Source of the DNA: Alphaproteobacteria bacterium
Lineage (GTDB): Bacteria > Pseudomonadota > Alphaproteobacteria > Sphingomonadales > Sphingomonadaceae
Reading direction: 5' to 3'
Length of the DNA: 64,000 nucleotides
NCBI GenBank assembly: GCA_030424845.1
Contig: JAUHWC010000002.1
Coordinates: forward strand, 434,001 to 498,000
In this document: positions 45,569 to 54,877 of the stretch, piece after piece
How the letters are laid out: each line of letters starts with the position of its first letter
Numbering within the stretch: position 1 is the first letter of the stretch
Position numbers and translations under genes: made by a program
The notes under the pieces: model-generated
What the model saw: only the letters and a program-made list of their open reading frames with translations
What the model was told of the DNA's origin: nothing
The model's database searches: none

Positions 45569-45967
45569 TTAGAAGCTGACCGCAAGGATCACTAATGCAA
45601 GTACCCCCACTAAAACCCATGGTAGAGGATTAGACCTGTTAGCTTGAGCTTCCAGTTGGATGATCATGGCTTGGATCTGACCTTGCTGCTGGTGGAGCTG
45701 CTTGATCGCATCCTTCATTGTCTCGCTATCGACGTAAGATGCACTGTCATCGGCTAAAACCTCGGCGTCTTTCAGCAGCTTCAGAGCCTTCTTCAGCCTT
45801 GGCAGCGGATTGTCGTGCGGTGAGTGAAGCTCACCCATGGCTGCCTGGTGAAGCCTTGTAGCTTCAGCCAGCATGTCCGATACGTGGGCTTCGACTGGAC
45901 TTGGGCACACGCTCGAGCATTGCTGTTTGGGCCCGGTGAGCCGGGCTTGCTCTGGTAGCGGCGCCAT
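45569..45967 (-). CDS. Tail-anchored coiled-coil protein, unknown function
   Basis: This 132-residue frame ends in a C-terminal membrane helix (NPLPWVLVGVLALVILAVSF) preceded by heptad-like helices (MLAEATRLHQAAMGEL, MKDAIKQLHQQQGQIQAMIIQLEAQAN). It resembles a tail-anchored membrane protein. The start is uncertain: ATG 45967 or 45874 lack a clear ribosome site, and a longer frame to 46228 would run into the opposite-strand DUF3489 gene. It is convergent with the integrase and belongs to the mobile region. Confidence 0.45.
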   Translation of the reverse strand: MAPLPEQARLTGPKQQCSSVCPSPVEAHVSDMLAEATRLHQAAMGELHSPHDNPLPRLKKALKLLKDAEVLADDSASYVDSETMKDAIKQLHQQQGQIQAMIIQLEAQANRSNPLPWVLVGVLALVILAVSF

Positions 45968-45995
45968 ACTGGCGTGGCACAACCGGAGAACCAGA

Positions 45996-46283
45996 ATGAC
46001 CAGCACAACAAAATCGAAGAGCAAGAAGACCAGCGTGGCTAAGCCCACTGCAAATCCTCGAGTTGCCAAGCCAATGAAGCGGCCAAGCCGCCTCGACCAG
46101 CTCGAAGAGCTGCTTGCTCGCCCTTCGGGGGCCAGTATTGCCGAGTTGGGCGACGCAACTGGCTGGCTGGCGCCTTCGGTGCGCGGGGCGATGGCTGGCG
46201 CGCTCAAGAAGCGCGGCCTCGCGATCATCTCACAGAAGGTCGATAACGTCCGCCGCTATCGTGCGACGAGGCCCGAGCAATGA
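45996..46283 (+). CDS. DUF3489 protein (recombinase-associated)
   Basis: This 95-residue protein has a lysine-rich N-terminal tail (residues 1-30), then a small winged-helix-like DUF3489 domain: SRLDQLEELLARPSGASIAELGDATGWLAPSVRGAMAGALKKRGLAI. Families of this type are regularly encoded just before DUF2924 and large serine recombinases in alphaproteobacteria, as here. A DNA-binding or accessory recombination role is inferred. A ggagaacc ribosome site precedes ATG 45996. Confidence 0.82.
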   Translation: MTSTTKSKSKKTSVAKPTANPRVAKPMKRPSRLDQLEELLARPSGASIAELGDATGWLAPSVRGAMAGALKKRGLAIISQKVDNVRRYRATRPEQ

Positions 46284-46687
46284 GCGAGAGCATCGAGGAT
46301 ATGGTGGCTCGCATTGCCACCATGGACCTCGATGACCTGCGCGTGTTCTGGGGGCAGCGCTTCGGCGCTCCCCCGGCACTGCGCTCAGAACCCATCATGC
46401 GCAGGCTGCTCGCCTGGCGTGTGCAGGCGGAGGCCTTTGGCGGTCTCGATGAAACGACTGTCAAAGCGCTGGCTCGCAACGGCGCGCCCGAAGCCGAAGG
46501 CAAGCATCTTGGCTTTGGCGCAAGGCTTACGCGCAATTGGAAGGGCAGGAAGGTCGAGGTTGTGGTCGAGGAAGACGGGTTCCGCTGGGAGGACCAGCTT
46601 TTCCCGAGCCTTTCGGCCGCGGCCACCGCCATTGCAGGCACACGCTGGAATGGTCCACGCTTTTTTGGCCTCAGGGATCAGCCATGA
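46280..46687 (+). CDS. DUF2924 protein (recombinase-associated)
   Basis: This 135-residue protein matches DUF2924: MDLDDLRVFWGQRFGAPPALRSEPIMRRLLAWRVQAEAFGGL and GARLTRNWKGRKVEVVVEEDGFRWEDQLFPSLSAAATAIAGTRWNGPRFFGL. The C-terminal half is similar to the small DNA-binding domain that follows recombinase cores. It overlaps both neighbours by 4 bp, so DUF3489, DUF2924 and the recombinase are made together, probably as parts of one machine. Confidence 0.87.
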   Translation: MSESIEDMVARIATMDLDDLRVFWGQRFGAPPALRSEPIMRRLLAWRVQAEAFGGLDETTVKALARNGAPEAEGKHLGFGARLTRNWKGRKVEVVVEEDGFRWEDQLFPSLSAAATAIAGTRWNGPRFFGLRDQP

Positions 46688-48312
46688 GCCGCAAACCTAT
46701 CCGCTGTGCGATCTATACCCGCAAGAGCTCGGGTGAAGGGCTTGATCAGAGCTTTAACAGCCTTGATGCCCAGCGCGAGGCTGGCGAAGCCTATGTGAAG
46801 AGCCAGACCCATGAAGGCTGGAAGGTCATTTCCACGCTCTACGACGACGGCGGGTATTCCGGCGGGACCATGGAGCGCCCTGCCCTTCAGCGGCTGCTCG
46901 ACGATGTTGATGCCGGCCTCATTGATGTCGTGGTGGTTTACAAGATCGATCGCCTGACCCGTTCGCTGCCGGATTTTGCAAGGATCGTCGAATGCTTTGA
47001 TGCCAAGGACGTCAGCTTCGTCTCAGTCACCCAGTCGTTTAACACGACCTCGTCGATGGGCCGGCTCACGCTTTGTGTCCTTCTGTCATTCGCCCAGTTC
47101 GAGCGCGAAGTGACCGGCGAGCGTATCCGCGACAAGATCGCAGCCTCCAAGGCCAAGGGCATGTGGATGGGCGGCAATCTGCCGCTGGGTTATGATTTGC
47201 CTGCTCCAGGCACCCGCACGCTCCAGGTCAACGAGGAAGAAGCAAACACGGTCCGTCAAATCTTCGCACGCTATCTCAAGCTCGGCTCGGTCCATGCCCT
47301 GCAGCGCGAACTTGACAAGCAAGGCATCCGTTCCAAGGAATGGGTCAGCAGCAAGGGTAGGAACGTGGGCGGGCTTCCCTTCAGCCGCGGGGCCCTGTTC
47401 CATCTCTTGAGGAACCCAGTTTATCTGGGATGCATCAGGCACAAGGATGTCATTCACCGAGGCGAGCATCAGGCGATCATCGAACAGGGCCTGTTTGATG
47501 AGGTGCAGGAGCAGCTCGATCGCAATGCACGGCGCCACAAGGCAGCACCCGAACGCAAGGCAGCCGAGGCCCCACTCACCGGCAGGCTCTTCGATGCCGC
47601 TGGTGAGGTGATGAGCCCGAGCTTCTCGCAAGGGTGCAGCGGGCGCCTCTATCGCTACTATGTCTCCGCATCGCTCCAGCAAGGAGGGTCGCAGAGCGAT
47701 GATGGCATCATCCAGCGCATCTCGGCGCCTGCAATCGAGAAGCTGGTGATCGAAATCTTGGAACGGCTGCTGCCCAAGACCAATAACGCTCTCGACCAAC
47801 TGCACGCCATTCACCTGCACACGGAACGTCTGCTGATCGATCTTCCGGCGCACACCGGCAAGGATCTTGTCTCGAAGCTAACGGATGACGAAGAGATCAT
47901 CTTCACCAACACATCGATCACCCGCATCGCCATTCCAGTCCAGTTGCCGCTGCGCGGCGGCAAGCGCCTGATCATCGCTGGCGCCTCACATCAGGCCCGG
48001 CCCGATCCAACGCTGATCGCGGCACTGAGGAAAGCTCATCGCCTGGTGCGGCGCGAGCGCGGACAACCAACTATCGATACAGCACCACGCTCACCCTATG
48101 ATCGCAGGATCCTCAGGCTTGCCTTCCTTGCCCCCGATCTCCAGCGCGACATCCTGAAAGGCCTTCAGCCGCCATCGCTCAATCTCGAACGGCTGCAGAA
48201 GCTGGTCATTCCGCTGGGCTGGAAGGAGCAGCGCAAGGCGCTCGGTTGGCTGCGAAACTGTCGCTCCGAATTGCCGCCAGGCCTTCCCTGTTCTGCGAAA
48301 ATGTTTCCCTGA
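46684..48312 (+). CDS. Large serine recombinase
   Basis: This 542-residue protein has a resolvase domain with the catalytic serine (S15) in IYTRKSSGEG, then SLDAQREAGEAYV, YDDGGYSGGTMERPALQRLL, VVVYKIDRLTRS and ERIRDKIAASKAKGMWMGGNLPLGY. A recombinase domain follows to about residue 300, and a helical C-terminus (DLQRDILKGLQPPSLNLERLQKLVIPLGWKEQRKALGWL). Large serine recombinases integrate or excise DNA without host factors. The stop codon lies inside the first TTTCCCTG repeat. Confidence 0.92.
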   Translation: MSRKPIRCAIYTRKSSGEGLDQSFNSLDAQREAGEAYVKSQTHEGWKVISTLYDDGGYSGGTMERPALQRLLDDVDAGLIDVVVVYKIDRLTRSLPDFARIVECFDAKDVSFVSVTQSFNTTSSMGRLTLCVLLSFAQFEREVTGERIRDKIAASKAKGMWMGGNLPLGYDLPAPGTRTLQVNEEEANTVRQIFARYLKLGSVHALQRELDKQGIRSKEWVSSKGRNVGGLPFSRGALFHLLRNPVYLGCIRHKDVIHRGEHQAIIEQGLFDEVQEQLDRNARRHKAAPERKAAEAPLTGRLFDAAGEVMSPSFSQGCSGRLYRYYVSASLQQGGSQSDDGIIQRISAPAIEKLVIEILERLLPKTNNALDQLHAIHLHTERLLIDLPAHTGKDLVSKLTDDEEIIFTNTSITRIAIPVQLPLRGGKRLIIAGASHQARPDPTLIAALRKAHRLVRRERGQPTIDTAPRSPYDRRILRLAFLAPDLQRDILKGLQPPSLNLERLQKLVIPLGWKEQRKALGWLRNCRSELPPGLPCSAKMFP

Positions 48313-48476
48313 TATGCCGCGAAGTTTTCCCTGTTATGGATTTAGCCCGAAACTTGAGTTCTAAGTTCTTAACTTGTTGTAAGTTATAGATATTCTCCGA
48401 ATTGATTAGCGAAAATCCCATCAAAACACGCCTAAATCGCGATTTCCCGCGCTATTTTCCCTGTTAAACAGGGAAA
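48304..48476. repeat. Three TTTCCCTG repeats, the last part of a perfect 10-bp inverted repeat
   Basis: TTTCCCTG occurs at 48304-48311 (overlapping the recombinase stop codon), 48326-48333 and 48456-48463, each followed by an A/T tract. The last copy is the left arm of TTTCCCTGTT-A-AACAGGGAAA (48456-48476). The surrounding 48313-48480 is AT-rich. Position at the 3' edge of the recombinase cassette suggests recombination or binding sites. The rest of the 421-bp gap to 48733 has no gene I can support. Confidence 0.6.
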
Positions 48477-48733
48477 CCGAACTGATTTGGAACGGCGCAG
48501 AGACTGAGCCCGCAAAGCTCCCCTGATATCGAAGGAAATGGCAGCAGAGACGCCCGGTAGTAACGGCTTGGCGCGCGCAATGCCGCCTGTTCCGCGGCTT
48601 TGCCGCAGTGTCTTCGAAAATGAGACTTGTGCTGGGGGTGTGTGGCGGTGCTGTCAGTCTAACGCTAACTCGTCTCCACTTGGCAGAGGTACCACTACCC
48701 TCGTCCGCGGTTCAGGCCACTAGATTTTGCCAC

Positions 48734-49561
48734 TCAGCCAGGGCTGCTAGCACCGCCTGCCTGCTCGTCCGGTTTGCTTTGACAGTGCCCCTGAACGAGC
48801 TCCGAATCGATCGGAATATCGGTCACCAGCATACGGCTGGACACATGTGTCACCGCGATCGGCGGACGGGCATTCTCTATGGCAAAATGCGTGGTCACGC
48901 CGCAAGCCCAGAACACGGGCTCTTCATCCGCCGAGATACTTATGGCCCCCAGAGCCTCCATCGGCTCGGCCAGGCTCAGACCGATTTTCTCGGGATTGCC
49001 AACATGGACAGGGGCGCCGTGCAGGCCGGGCAGGTGTTCGCTGACAGCGATTGCCTTGTCGATTGCATCGCGCTGGATCGGTCGCATCGACACCACTAAC
49101 GCCCCGGCCATGCTGCCCGAGGGGACCGTTTCGATATTCGTTCGATAGATCGCGCCGCCAAAGCCGCGCTTCTCGTAATCCAGCGGAATACCGTGCGCAC
49201 GCAGGGCGTCCTCGAGCGAGAAGGAACAACCAAAGGCAAAGGCCTGCCAATCATCCTGCCAGAGATCCACGATATTGGGTAACTCGACTGCATCCTGACC
49301 GTCGCGCACCAAGCGATAGGCAGGCAGGTCGCGGCGAATATCGATATCCTCGCCCAAGCTGGGGAATGTCGGATTACCTGGTTCGGTTGCCGCGAGGACC
49401 GGGGCAACCGAGCGATTGAGCCTGCACCACTCGCGAAACTGGTCTGCCTGTTCGCCCGCCAGTATGGCGATATTGCACTGGACCATGCCCGGCGCCGAGC
49501 CGCGCGTGCTGCCCTGCCATTCATTGGCACGCGCCAGCCGCCTTACTTCGCTCGCAAGCAT
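48734..49561 (-). CDS. DUF1445/D-glutamate cyclase-like hydro-lyase family protein
   Basis: This 275-residue protein starts at ATG 49561 with the strong ribosome site aaggagttcgc. Family blocks are WQGSTRGSAPGMVQCNIAILAGEQADQFREWCRLN, DWQAFAFGCSFSLEDALRAHGIPLDY, MRPIQRDAIDKAIAVSEHLPGLHGAPVHVGNP and CGVTTHFAIENARPPIAVTHVSSRMLVTD. The family is usually annotated as putative hydro-lyase and includes D-glutamate cyclases. It lies 100 bp after receptor 1 on the same strand, so it may belong to the catabolic regulon. Confidence 0.85.
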   Translation of the reverse strand: MLASEVRRLARANEWQGSTRGSAPGMVQCNIAILAGEQADQFREWCRLNRSVAPVLAATEPGNPTFPSLGEDIDIRRDLPAYRLVRDGQDAVELPNIVDLWQDDWQAFAFGCSFSLEDALRAHGIPLDYEKRGFGGAIYRTNIETVPSGSMAGALVVSMRPIQRDAIDKAIAVSEHLPGLHGAPVHVGNPEKIGLSLAEPMEALGAISISADEEPVFWACGVTTHFAIENARPPIAVTHVSSRMLVTDIPIDSELVQGHCQSKPDEQAGGASSPG

Positions 49562-49661
49562 GCGAACTCCTTCCAAAGCCAAAGTGCGCGCCGGTGGCGG
49601 GACCATGCTTAACCCCGCCACCGGCACGCGCCCGGTACTCGCCTAATGCTGAGTCCTGGAC

Positions 49662-52058
49662 CTAGTAGCGGGCCTGGACGCGTACGCCGAAGGTACGCGG
49701 ATCGGGCGAGTAGATACGAATGCCGTCGAGGATCGGATCGACACCATAGACCGCTGCCTTGTCGGTCAGGTTCTCGATGAAGACACCAAAGTCGAACGGG
49801 CCGCTGCGCAGGCCTGCACTCACACCGATGAGCAAGAACTCGGGCAGTTCGGTGTTAAACGAGTTCATATCGTTGAAGCTGCTCGTGCTCGAGCTGCGAT
49901 AGTTGAAGTCGCTTTGCAGGTAGAAGTCGATCCCGCTGCGCAGTTCGCCTTCGTAGGAAGCGGCGCCGGCAAAGGTCCAGCGCGGCACCCTGGGCAGGCG
50001 ATCGCCGTCGAAGCCGAAGGTTCCGGCCGCGAGTACTTCCGGATCGAGATCCGCGGCCAGCTTCGCATCGGTATAGGTCACGCCGCCCGACAGGCTCAGG
50101 CCCATATCCGAGACATAGCGCAGCAGCACTTCCGCGCCGCGAATACGCGTCTTGCCGGCGTTGAGCGTGTAGGTGAAGGCACCGGAAGGATCGCTGGCGA
50201 CAACCTGCTGGTTCGACCAGTCCATCTGGTAGATTGAGGTGTCGAGGAAGAGATCGCGGTCGATCAGATAGACCTTGGCACCAAGCTCGTAGCTCCACAG
50301 GTCGTCCGAACCGAAGGAGAGCGGAATGTCCACGCCGGCCTGGTTGGCCAGCTGCTGGGCATTGTTATTGCCGCCTACGCGGAAGCCGGATGCCACACGG
50401 GCGAAGAAGCTGACGTCGGGCGTGGCTTCCCACAGCAGCGAGAAATTGTAGCTGGGGCTGTCCTCAGTCGATTCATCGTCCTGGATATTATAAGGAATTG
50501 TAAGCAGGCCGTTGGCCGCCCAGCTCGGCACAGGCACCGGAACCGCGAAATCGGGCGGGCCGGCAATATCCTGCACCTGCAGGCCCCAGTCGGTGATCTT
50601 GGCCTTGTAGTAGCGGATACCGGCGGTTGCGGTAAGCGAATCGGTAACCTCGAAATCGGCCTGGCCGTAGATTGCCCATTGCTTGACCTGGCGCTCAAAC
50701 TCGGTCTGGTAGATGAAGTCCGGACGCGGCACGCCCGGAGCGACGAAGCCCGGCTCGCGAAGGCCGGCAGCTTCGCAGGCAGCGATCGAACGACAGGCAT
50801 TCACGCCGGTAATGTCGTTGGCACGGATAGCTGCCAGGATGTCGTAGGACTTGTCATCCTGGTAATAGGCGCCGGCGACGAACTGGAACGGTCCAGGCAG
50901 GCTGGAGGCAAAGCGCAGCTCTGCCGTGTAGTCACGGAAGCTGACATCCTGTTCCAGGACCGTCTTGAACGGCTGCAGGTTGAAGGCCGAAGCCAGGGTA
51001 AGGCCGGTCTGGGTACTGTCGTAGCCAGCCACCGTATCCTGCTTGCCATACGAACCGATCAGGCTGAACGTGCCGAATTCGACATCGTATTCAGCAGTTG
51101 CGGAATATCCCTGATATTCATCCCGCAGGGGCGACACCGTCGGGCTCGATGAAACATAGGGACCGTCACCCAGAGTCCAGTATTGGACGTCGTCGACTTC
51201 CGCGACCTGCGCAGTCGCCTGGATGAGCAGGGTGAATTCCGGGGTCGGCTCGAACATCAGCGAGAAGCGTCCGCCCCAGACTTCGCGGTCGTTGACGTCT
51301 TCGACAAGGAAGGACGAAGAACCGTCAAGCGTCGTGATCTGGTGGTCGATATAGCCACCGCCCCATTCTCCCCAGCCGACGAAACGCGCCGCCAGCACGT
51401 CCGAGAGCGGCACGTTGAGGAAAGCATCGGCCTTGTACAGGTTCCCGCCGCCCTCGATCGTCGCAAGGGTTGCCGAACCGCCAGCCTCGACCATGTCGAA
51501 CTGGGGCTTGTTGGTGATGATGCGCAGCGTGCCGGCCATGGAGCCGGAACCGAACAGCGTGCCCTGCGGGCCCTTCAGCACTTCGATGCGCTCGATATCG
51601 TGCAGGCGGATACCCGGCGTGCCGTCGCCGGTCGATTCAGAACCGGCGGCGCCGAGCAGCGGCATTTCATCAAGGTAGAAGCCCGTGGTCGAGCCGATAT
51701 CGGAAACGATGCCGCGAATGATGAACTGGTTCTTGGAAACGCCTTCGTTATTGACGACGAGGGCGGGCTCGAGGCGTGTCAGGCTCTGGATATCGCTGAC
51801 GGCGTACCGATCGAGGCTTTCACCAGTCGTGACGGCCACCGCAACCGGCGTGTCCTGCACAGAGGCGGACCTGCGCGTAGCGGTGACGACGATGTCTCCG
51901 TCATCGGTCTCGGAAGGCGTGGCAACCGCTTCGTCGGAAGGCGGCGTGGTATCCTGCGCTTGAGCCGTCGCAGATGCGAGGGCAAACGTACTGACACCAA
52001 GCGCGACCGCAGCGCGACGGAATGTAACGCGGCCTGCAAACAATTTTCCGAAATTCAT
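49662..52058 (-). CDS. TonB-dependent outer-membrane receptor 1
   Basis: This 798-residue receptor has a signal peptide (ALGVSTFALASATAQAQ), a TonB box (DGDIVVTATRRSA), a plug domain to about residue 170 (PVAVAVTTGESLDRYAVSDIQSL, FIIRGIVSDIGSTTGFYLDEMPLLG, IEVLKGPQGTLFGSGSMAGTLRIITNKP), then a 22-strand barrel ending PDPRTFGVRVQARY. It is closely similar along its length to receptor 2 at 57930-60293. ATG 52058 has the ribosome site gaaggg; a GTG at 52067 is possible. Iron is not implied; carbon-substrate uptake fits the context. Confidence 0.95.
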   Translation of the reverse strand: MNFGKLFAGRVTFRRAAVALGVSTFALASATAQAQDTTPPSDEAVATPSETDDGDIVVTATRRSASVQDTPVAVAVTTGESLDRYAVSDIQSLTRLEPALVVNNEGVSKNQFIIRGIVSDIGSTTGFYLDEMPLLGAAGSESTGDGTPGIRLHDIERIEVLKGPQGTLFGSGSMAGTLRIITNKPQFDMVEAGGSATLATIEGGGNLYKADAFLNVPLSDVLAARFVGWGEWGGGYIDHQITTLDGSSSFLVEDVNDREVWGGRFSLMFEPTPEFTLLIQATAQVAEVDDVQYWTLGDGPYVSSSPTVSPLRDEYQGYSATAEYDVEFGTFSLIGSYGKQDTVAGYDSTQTGLTLASAFNLQPFKTVLEQDVSFRDYTAELRFASSLPGPFQFVAGAYYQDDKSYDILAAIRANDITGVNACRSIAACEAAGLREPGFVAPGVPRPDFIYQTEFERQVKQWAIYGQADFEVTDSLTATAGIRYYKAKITDWGLQVQDIAGPPDFAVPVPVPSWAANGLLTIPYNIQDDESTEDSPSYNFSLLWEATPDVSFFARVASGFRVGGNNNAQQLANQAGVDIPLSFGSDDLWSYELGAKVYLIDRDLFLDTSIYQMDWSNQQVVASDPSGAFTYTLNAGKTRIRGAEVLLRYVSDMGLSLSGGVTYTDAKLAADLDPEVLAAGTFGFDGDRLPRVPRWTFAGAASYEGELRSGIDFYLQSDFNYRSSSTSSFNDMNSFNTELPEFLLIGVSAGLRSGPFDFGVFIENLTDKAAVYGVDPILDGIRIYSPDPRTFGVRVQARY

Positions 52059-52235
52059 CAAATTCACCCTTCTCTATCACGGGAACTGTGACAGACGATG
52101 GGCCGTCTTGAACTTTGCGGGCTCGTTTGAACGATGCCTCCGCAACCTGAACGACCCAGCGACCTATTTTTCGCTTTCGAGACATCCTCCTGCATGTGCG
52201 AGGATTTGCTATCCCAATCTCATTGTCAAGTCTTT

Positions 52236-52246
52236 TTGTCCGACAA
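52236..52246. promoter_or_regulatory. TTGTCCGACAA operator upstream of receptor 1
   Basis: A perfect 11-bp palindrome (TTGTC-C-GACAA) lies in the 207-bp gap between the reductase stop and the receptor 1 start, about 180 bp ahead of the receptor's ATG. The same sequence occurs at 60639-60649. It fits the TnGTnnnACnA pattern of FadR/VanR-type GntR regulators. Confidence 0.6.
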
Positions 52247-52265
52247 TTATGAAGTGGATTGTCGG

Positions 52266-53513
52266 CTACGCTGCATGTTCGAGCGGCATCACTTTTAGCG
52301 GCTTGTCGGCGTTGGCTAATTCGTCTGCCGTGAGGCGTACTCGCGCCTCCACCAGCTTCTTGCCCTGGACGTAATCCTTCACCGAATTGACGCAGTCCAG
52401 GCAACGGACTTCGCCATTCCTCAAATAGACGACCGAGAAGCTGCCGCTGGCCGGATCGCCGCGGACAACTGCTTGGTCATGGCCAGCGGACAAGCCCACC
52501 GTCTGCAGCCTGATGTCATACTGGTTGGACCAGAACCACGGGACGCTGACATAGGGTTCGGGCCGCCCGCAAATAGCCTTGGCGGCTGTGAGCGCCATAT
52601 CGTTGGCATTCTGCACGCTTTCGAGCCGGATCACGGCGCCATCTGCGTAGGGATTTGGGTGCGCGGCACAGTCGCCGATTGCATAGATATTTGGTAGACT
52701 TGTGCGGCAGAATTGGTCGACGATGACGCCATTGCCGGTAGCAACCCCTGCCTCTTCAACCGGGCCGGTGGCAGGCACGATGCCGATCCCCACGATCACC
52801 ATGTCGCAAGGCAGGACCTCACCATCGACGAGCCGAACTCCGGCAACCTTGCCCGCCTCGCCCTCGAGACATTCGACGGTCGAACCGGTGCGCAGGTCGA
52901 CACCCTCCGCGCGGTGCTTCGCTTCGATGAAGCGCGAGATATCTTCGCCCGCGACACGGGCCAGAACGCGATCGAGCGCCTCGAGCAGCACGACTTCGCA
53001 GCCGCGCGCCGCCAGGACTGCAGCTGCCTCGAGCCCGATATAGCCACCGCCGATCACGACGACCTGGCTTGCGCCACTTTCGAGCTCGTCGCGAATGCGG
53101 TCCACCTCGGATTTTTCACGTACGACATGCACGCCAGCGAGATCCGCCCCGCTACAGGTGAGGCTGCGGGGCGAGCCGCCCGTTGCCCAGATGAGGTCGC
53201 CATATTCGACGCAGGTCCCGTCAGCGAGCTTCACGGATTTCGCTTGTGCATCGATCGCGGTGACAGCTTGTCCAAGCAGCAGCGTGATTTCCTTGTCGGC
53301 CCAGAACTTCTCGGGCCGCAGCATGATCCGCTCGAAGGTCTTTTCGCCCTGCAGATAGTCCTTGGACAGCGGGGGCCGCTCATAGGGAGGGACCGCTTCG
53401 CTGCCGATGATCGCGATGCTGCCGGTGAATTTCTGCTGCCTGAGCGCGACCGCCGCCTGGGCGCCGCCATGTCCGGCACCGACGATTACGACATCGAATT
53501 TGCTGGCAGGCAT
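52266..53513 (-). CDS. FAD-dependent ferredoxin reductase of a Rieske oxygenase system
   Basis: This 415-residue protein passes electrons from NAD(P)H to ferredoxin. It has an FAD site ([18 protein letters not shown]), [12 protein letters not shown], a second dinucleotide fold ([18 protein letters not shown]), [12 protein letters not shown] and a reductase C-terminal domain ([19 protein letters not shown]). This is the BphA4/rubredoxin-reductase-like class. Start ATG 53513; the frame extends to 53555. It is divergent from the stand-alone Rieske gene and the only reductase in the island, so it may serve both oxygenases. Confidence 0.93.
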   Translation of the reverse strand: MPASKFDVVIVGAGHGGAQAAVALRQQKFTGSIAIIGSEAVPPYERPPLSKDYLQGEKTFERIMLRPEKFWADKEITLLLGQAVTAIDAQAKSVKLADGTCVEYGDLIWATGGSPRSLTCSGADLAGVHVVREKSEVDRIRDELESGASQVVVIGGGYIGLEAAAVLAARGCEVVLLEALDRVLARVAGEDISRFIEAKHRAEGVDLRTGSTVECLEGEAGKVAGVRLVDGEVLPCDMVIVGIGIVPATGPVEEAGVATGNGVIVDQFCRTSLPNIYAIGDCAAHPNPYADGAVIRLESVQNANDMALTAAKAICGRPEPYVSVPWFWSNQYDIRLQTVGLSAGHDQAVVRGDPASGSFSVVYLRNGEVRCLDCVNSVKDYVQGKKLVEARVRLTADELANADKPLKVMPLEHAA

Positions 53514-53576
53514 AGTTTCGTTTCGACCCGGCTTGTTTGCGACTGACCATTGCACGGCTTGTGCTATTGGGTACGA

Positions 53577-53619
53577 TTGTCAGACAAACGGATAGCCTGT
53601 CAACCATATTGTCTGACAT
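53577..53619. promoter_or_regulatory. Paired TTGTC-N-GACAA operators in the divergent reductase/Rieske promoter region
   Basis: TTGTCAGACAA (53577-53587, perfect) and TTGTCTGACAT (53609-53619, 10 of 11) are centred 32 bp apart, about three helical turns, so they face the same side of DNA. A half-site (TTGTCT) follows at 53635-53640. The position between divergent genes lets one repressor control both. Confidence 0.65.
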
Positions 53620-53686
53620 TTTCGCTTGTCCTTTTTGTCTGTGCGTGTTTTCATTTCACCTGATCAGGACAGATTCGGGGGAATGA

Positions 53687-54856
53687 ATGGACAAGCCAGC
53701 CCAAGCGAAGACCAGCCTTGCCTATGCATTGGATGCGATCAGCCGGATGGCAGCCCAGCCGGACGAAGCCGCCCATGCGGCGGACCCTGCAATCTACACC
53801 TCCGAGGCACTGCTCGACCACGAGCAGGAGCAGATCTTCGACCATGAATGGGCCTGTGTCGGCCGGGCGGACGAACTCCCCAATCGCGGCGACTACATGA
53901 CCACCATGGTCGGTCGCACGCCGGTGATCGTCAATCGTCGCAAGGACGGTTCGCTGGGTGCCATGGCCAATATCTGCGCCCATCGCCTGGCCGCCGTTGC
54001 CGAAGGTCGCGGCAATATGCCGCGCTTCGTCTGCCCCTATCACGCGTGGACCTATGAAGAAGACGGGCGCCTGCTCGGCGCACCGCACATGCCGAAGGAT
54101 TTCGACAAGAAGGCGTGCGGTCTCGATCCGCTCGCGCTCGAAATCTGGAACGGATACATTTACATCAATCCCGATCCCGATGCTGCGCCCCTCGCCGACC
54201 GGCTCGAACCTCTCACCGCCCTGTTTCGCAATTATCGCCTTGGCGACATGCGGATCATGCACAAGGCAACCGAGGTGTGGGAAGGAAACTGGAAGGTCGC
54301 GACCGAGAATTTCATCGAATCCTACCACCTCACCGTGGTGCACGCGCAAAGCATCGGCCACCTTGCGCCGATGCAGGCCATTTCCATGGCGGAAGAAGGC
54401 CCCGGCTATGCCTTTCACCGCGTGCAGGCACCGCCCGAATTCATCCAGTCCATGCCGGGATCATTGCAGAAGCCCAATCCCGATATCAGCGACGAGGAAC
54501 GGATGACGATCTATGCCGGATGCGTCTTTCCCAACCACCTCTTCACCGTGCAGCACGACCAGGTGACCTGGATGCGGACCCAGCCCATTTCCACCGACAA
54601 GACACTGATCGAATGGGGCATTGCCGGCGCCTATGACTGGCCCGGAGACGAGCCCGATCCGGAGCACCCGGAATTCTACTACATGCGCGAAATGCCGCAT
54701 GTGAACGCGGAAGACCGGGCGGTCGTCGCATCGGTCCAGATCGGCGCGAAGTCAGGGCGCAAACTACCGGGCAGGCTGCACCCGGTGGAGCATGGCATCC
54801 TCACCTTCGCGCGTTATCTCGATACGCGCCTGCGCGGACCGGAAAACACGCTTTGA
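53687..54856 (+). CDS. Rieske non-heme iron oxygenase, alpha-type subunit
   Basis: This 389-residue protein has a Rieske cluster bound by C97, H99 (ICAHR), C116 and H119 (FVCPYHAW). The catalytic iron site is in NWKVATENFIESYHLTVVHAQ (H214, H219). The length and NWKVATENFxESYH motif fit single-component, homotrimeric oxygenases; no beta subunit is beside it. It would hydroxylate or demethylate an aromatic or quaternary-amine-like substrate using electrons from the divergent reductase, possibly via the ferredoxin at 62610. The substrate is unknown. Confidence 0.93.
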   Translation: MDKPAQAKTSLAYALDAISRMAAQPDEAAHAADPAIYTSEALLDHEQEQIFDHEWACVGRADELPNRGDYMTTMVGRTPVIVNRRKDGSLGAMANICAHRLAAVAEGRGNMPRFVCPYHAWTYEEDGRLLGAPHMPKDFDKKACGLDPLALEIWNGYIYINPDPDAAPLADRLEPLTALFRNYRLGDMRIMHKATEVWEGNWKVATENFIESYHLTVVHAQSIGHLAPMQAISMAEEGPGYAFHRVQAPPEFIQSMPGSLQKPNPDISDEERMTIYAGCVFPNHLFTVQHDQVTWMRTQPISTDKTLIEWGIAGAYDWPGDEPDPEHPEFYYMREMPHVNAEDRAVVASVQIGAKSGRKLPGRLHPVEHGILTFARYLDTRLRGPENTL

Positions 54857-54877
54857 GCGACGCGATTGGCTTGATTG

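Noticed and set aside
45569-46228. Long form (219 codons) of the minus-strand coiled-coil protein
   Set aside because: It would overlap most of the DUF3489 gene on the opposite strand, which has a clear ribosome site and family match; the shorter form is preferred.
48304-48476. A CRISPR array suggested by the short TTTCCCTG repeats
   Set aside because: The repeats are only 8-10 bp with irregular spacing (22 and 130 bp), and there are no cas genes.
52259-52269. A sixth regulon operator (ttgtcggctac)
   Set aside because: Only the left half matches; the right half departs from GACAA and it overlaps the reductase stop codon.
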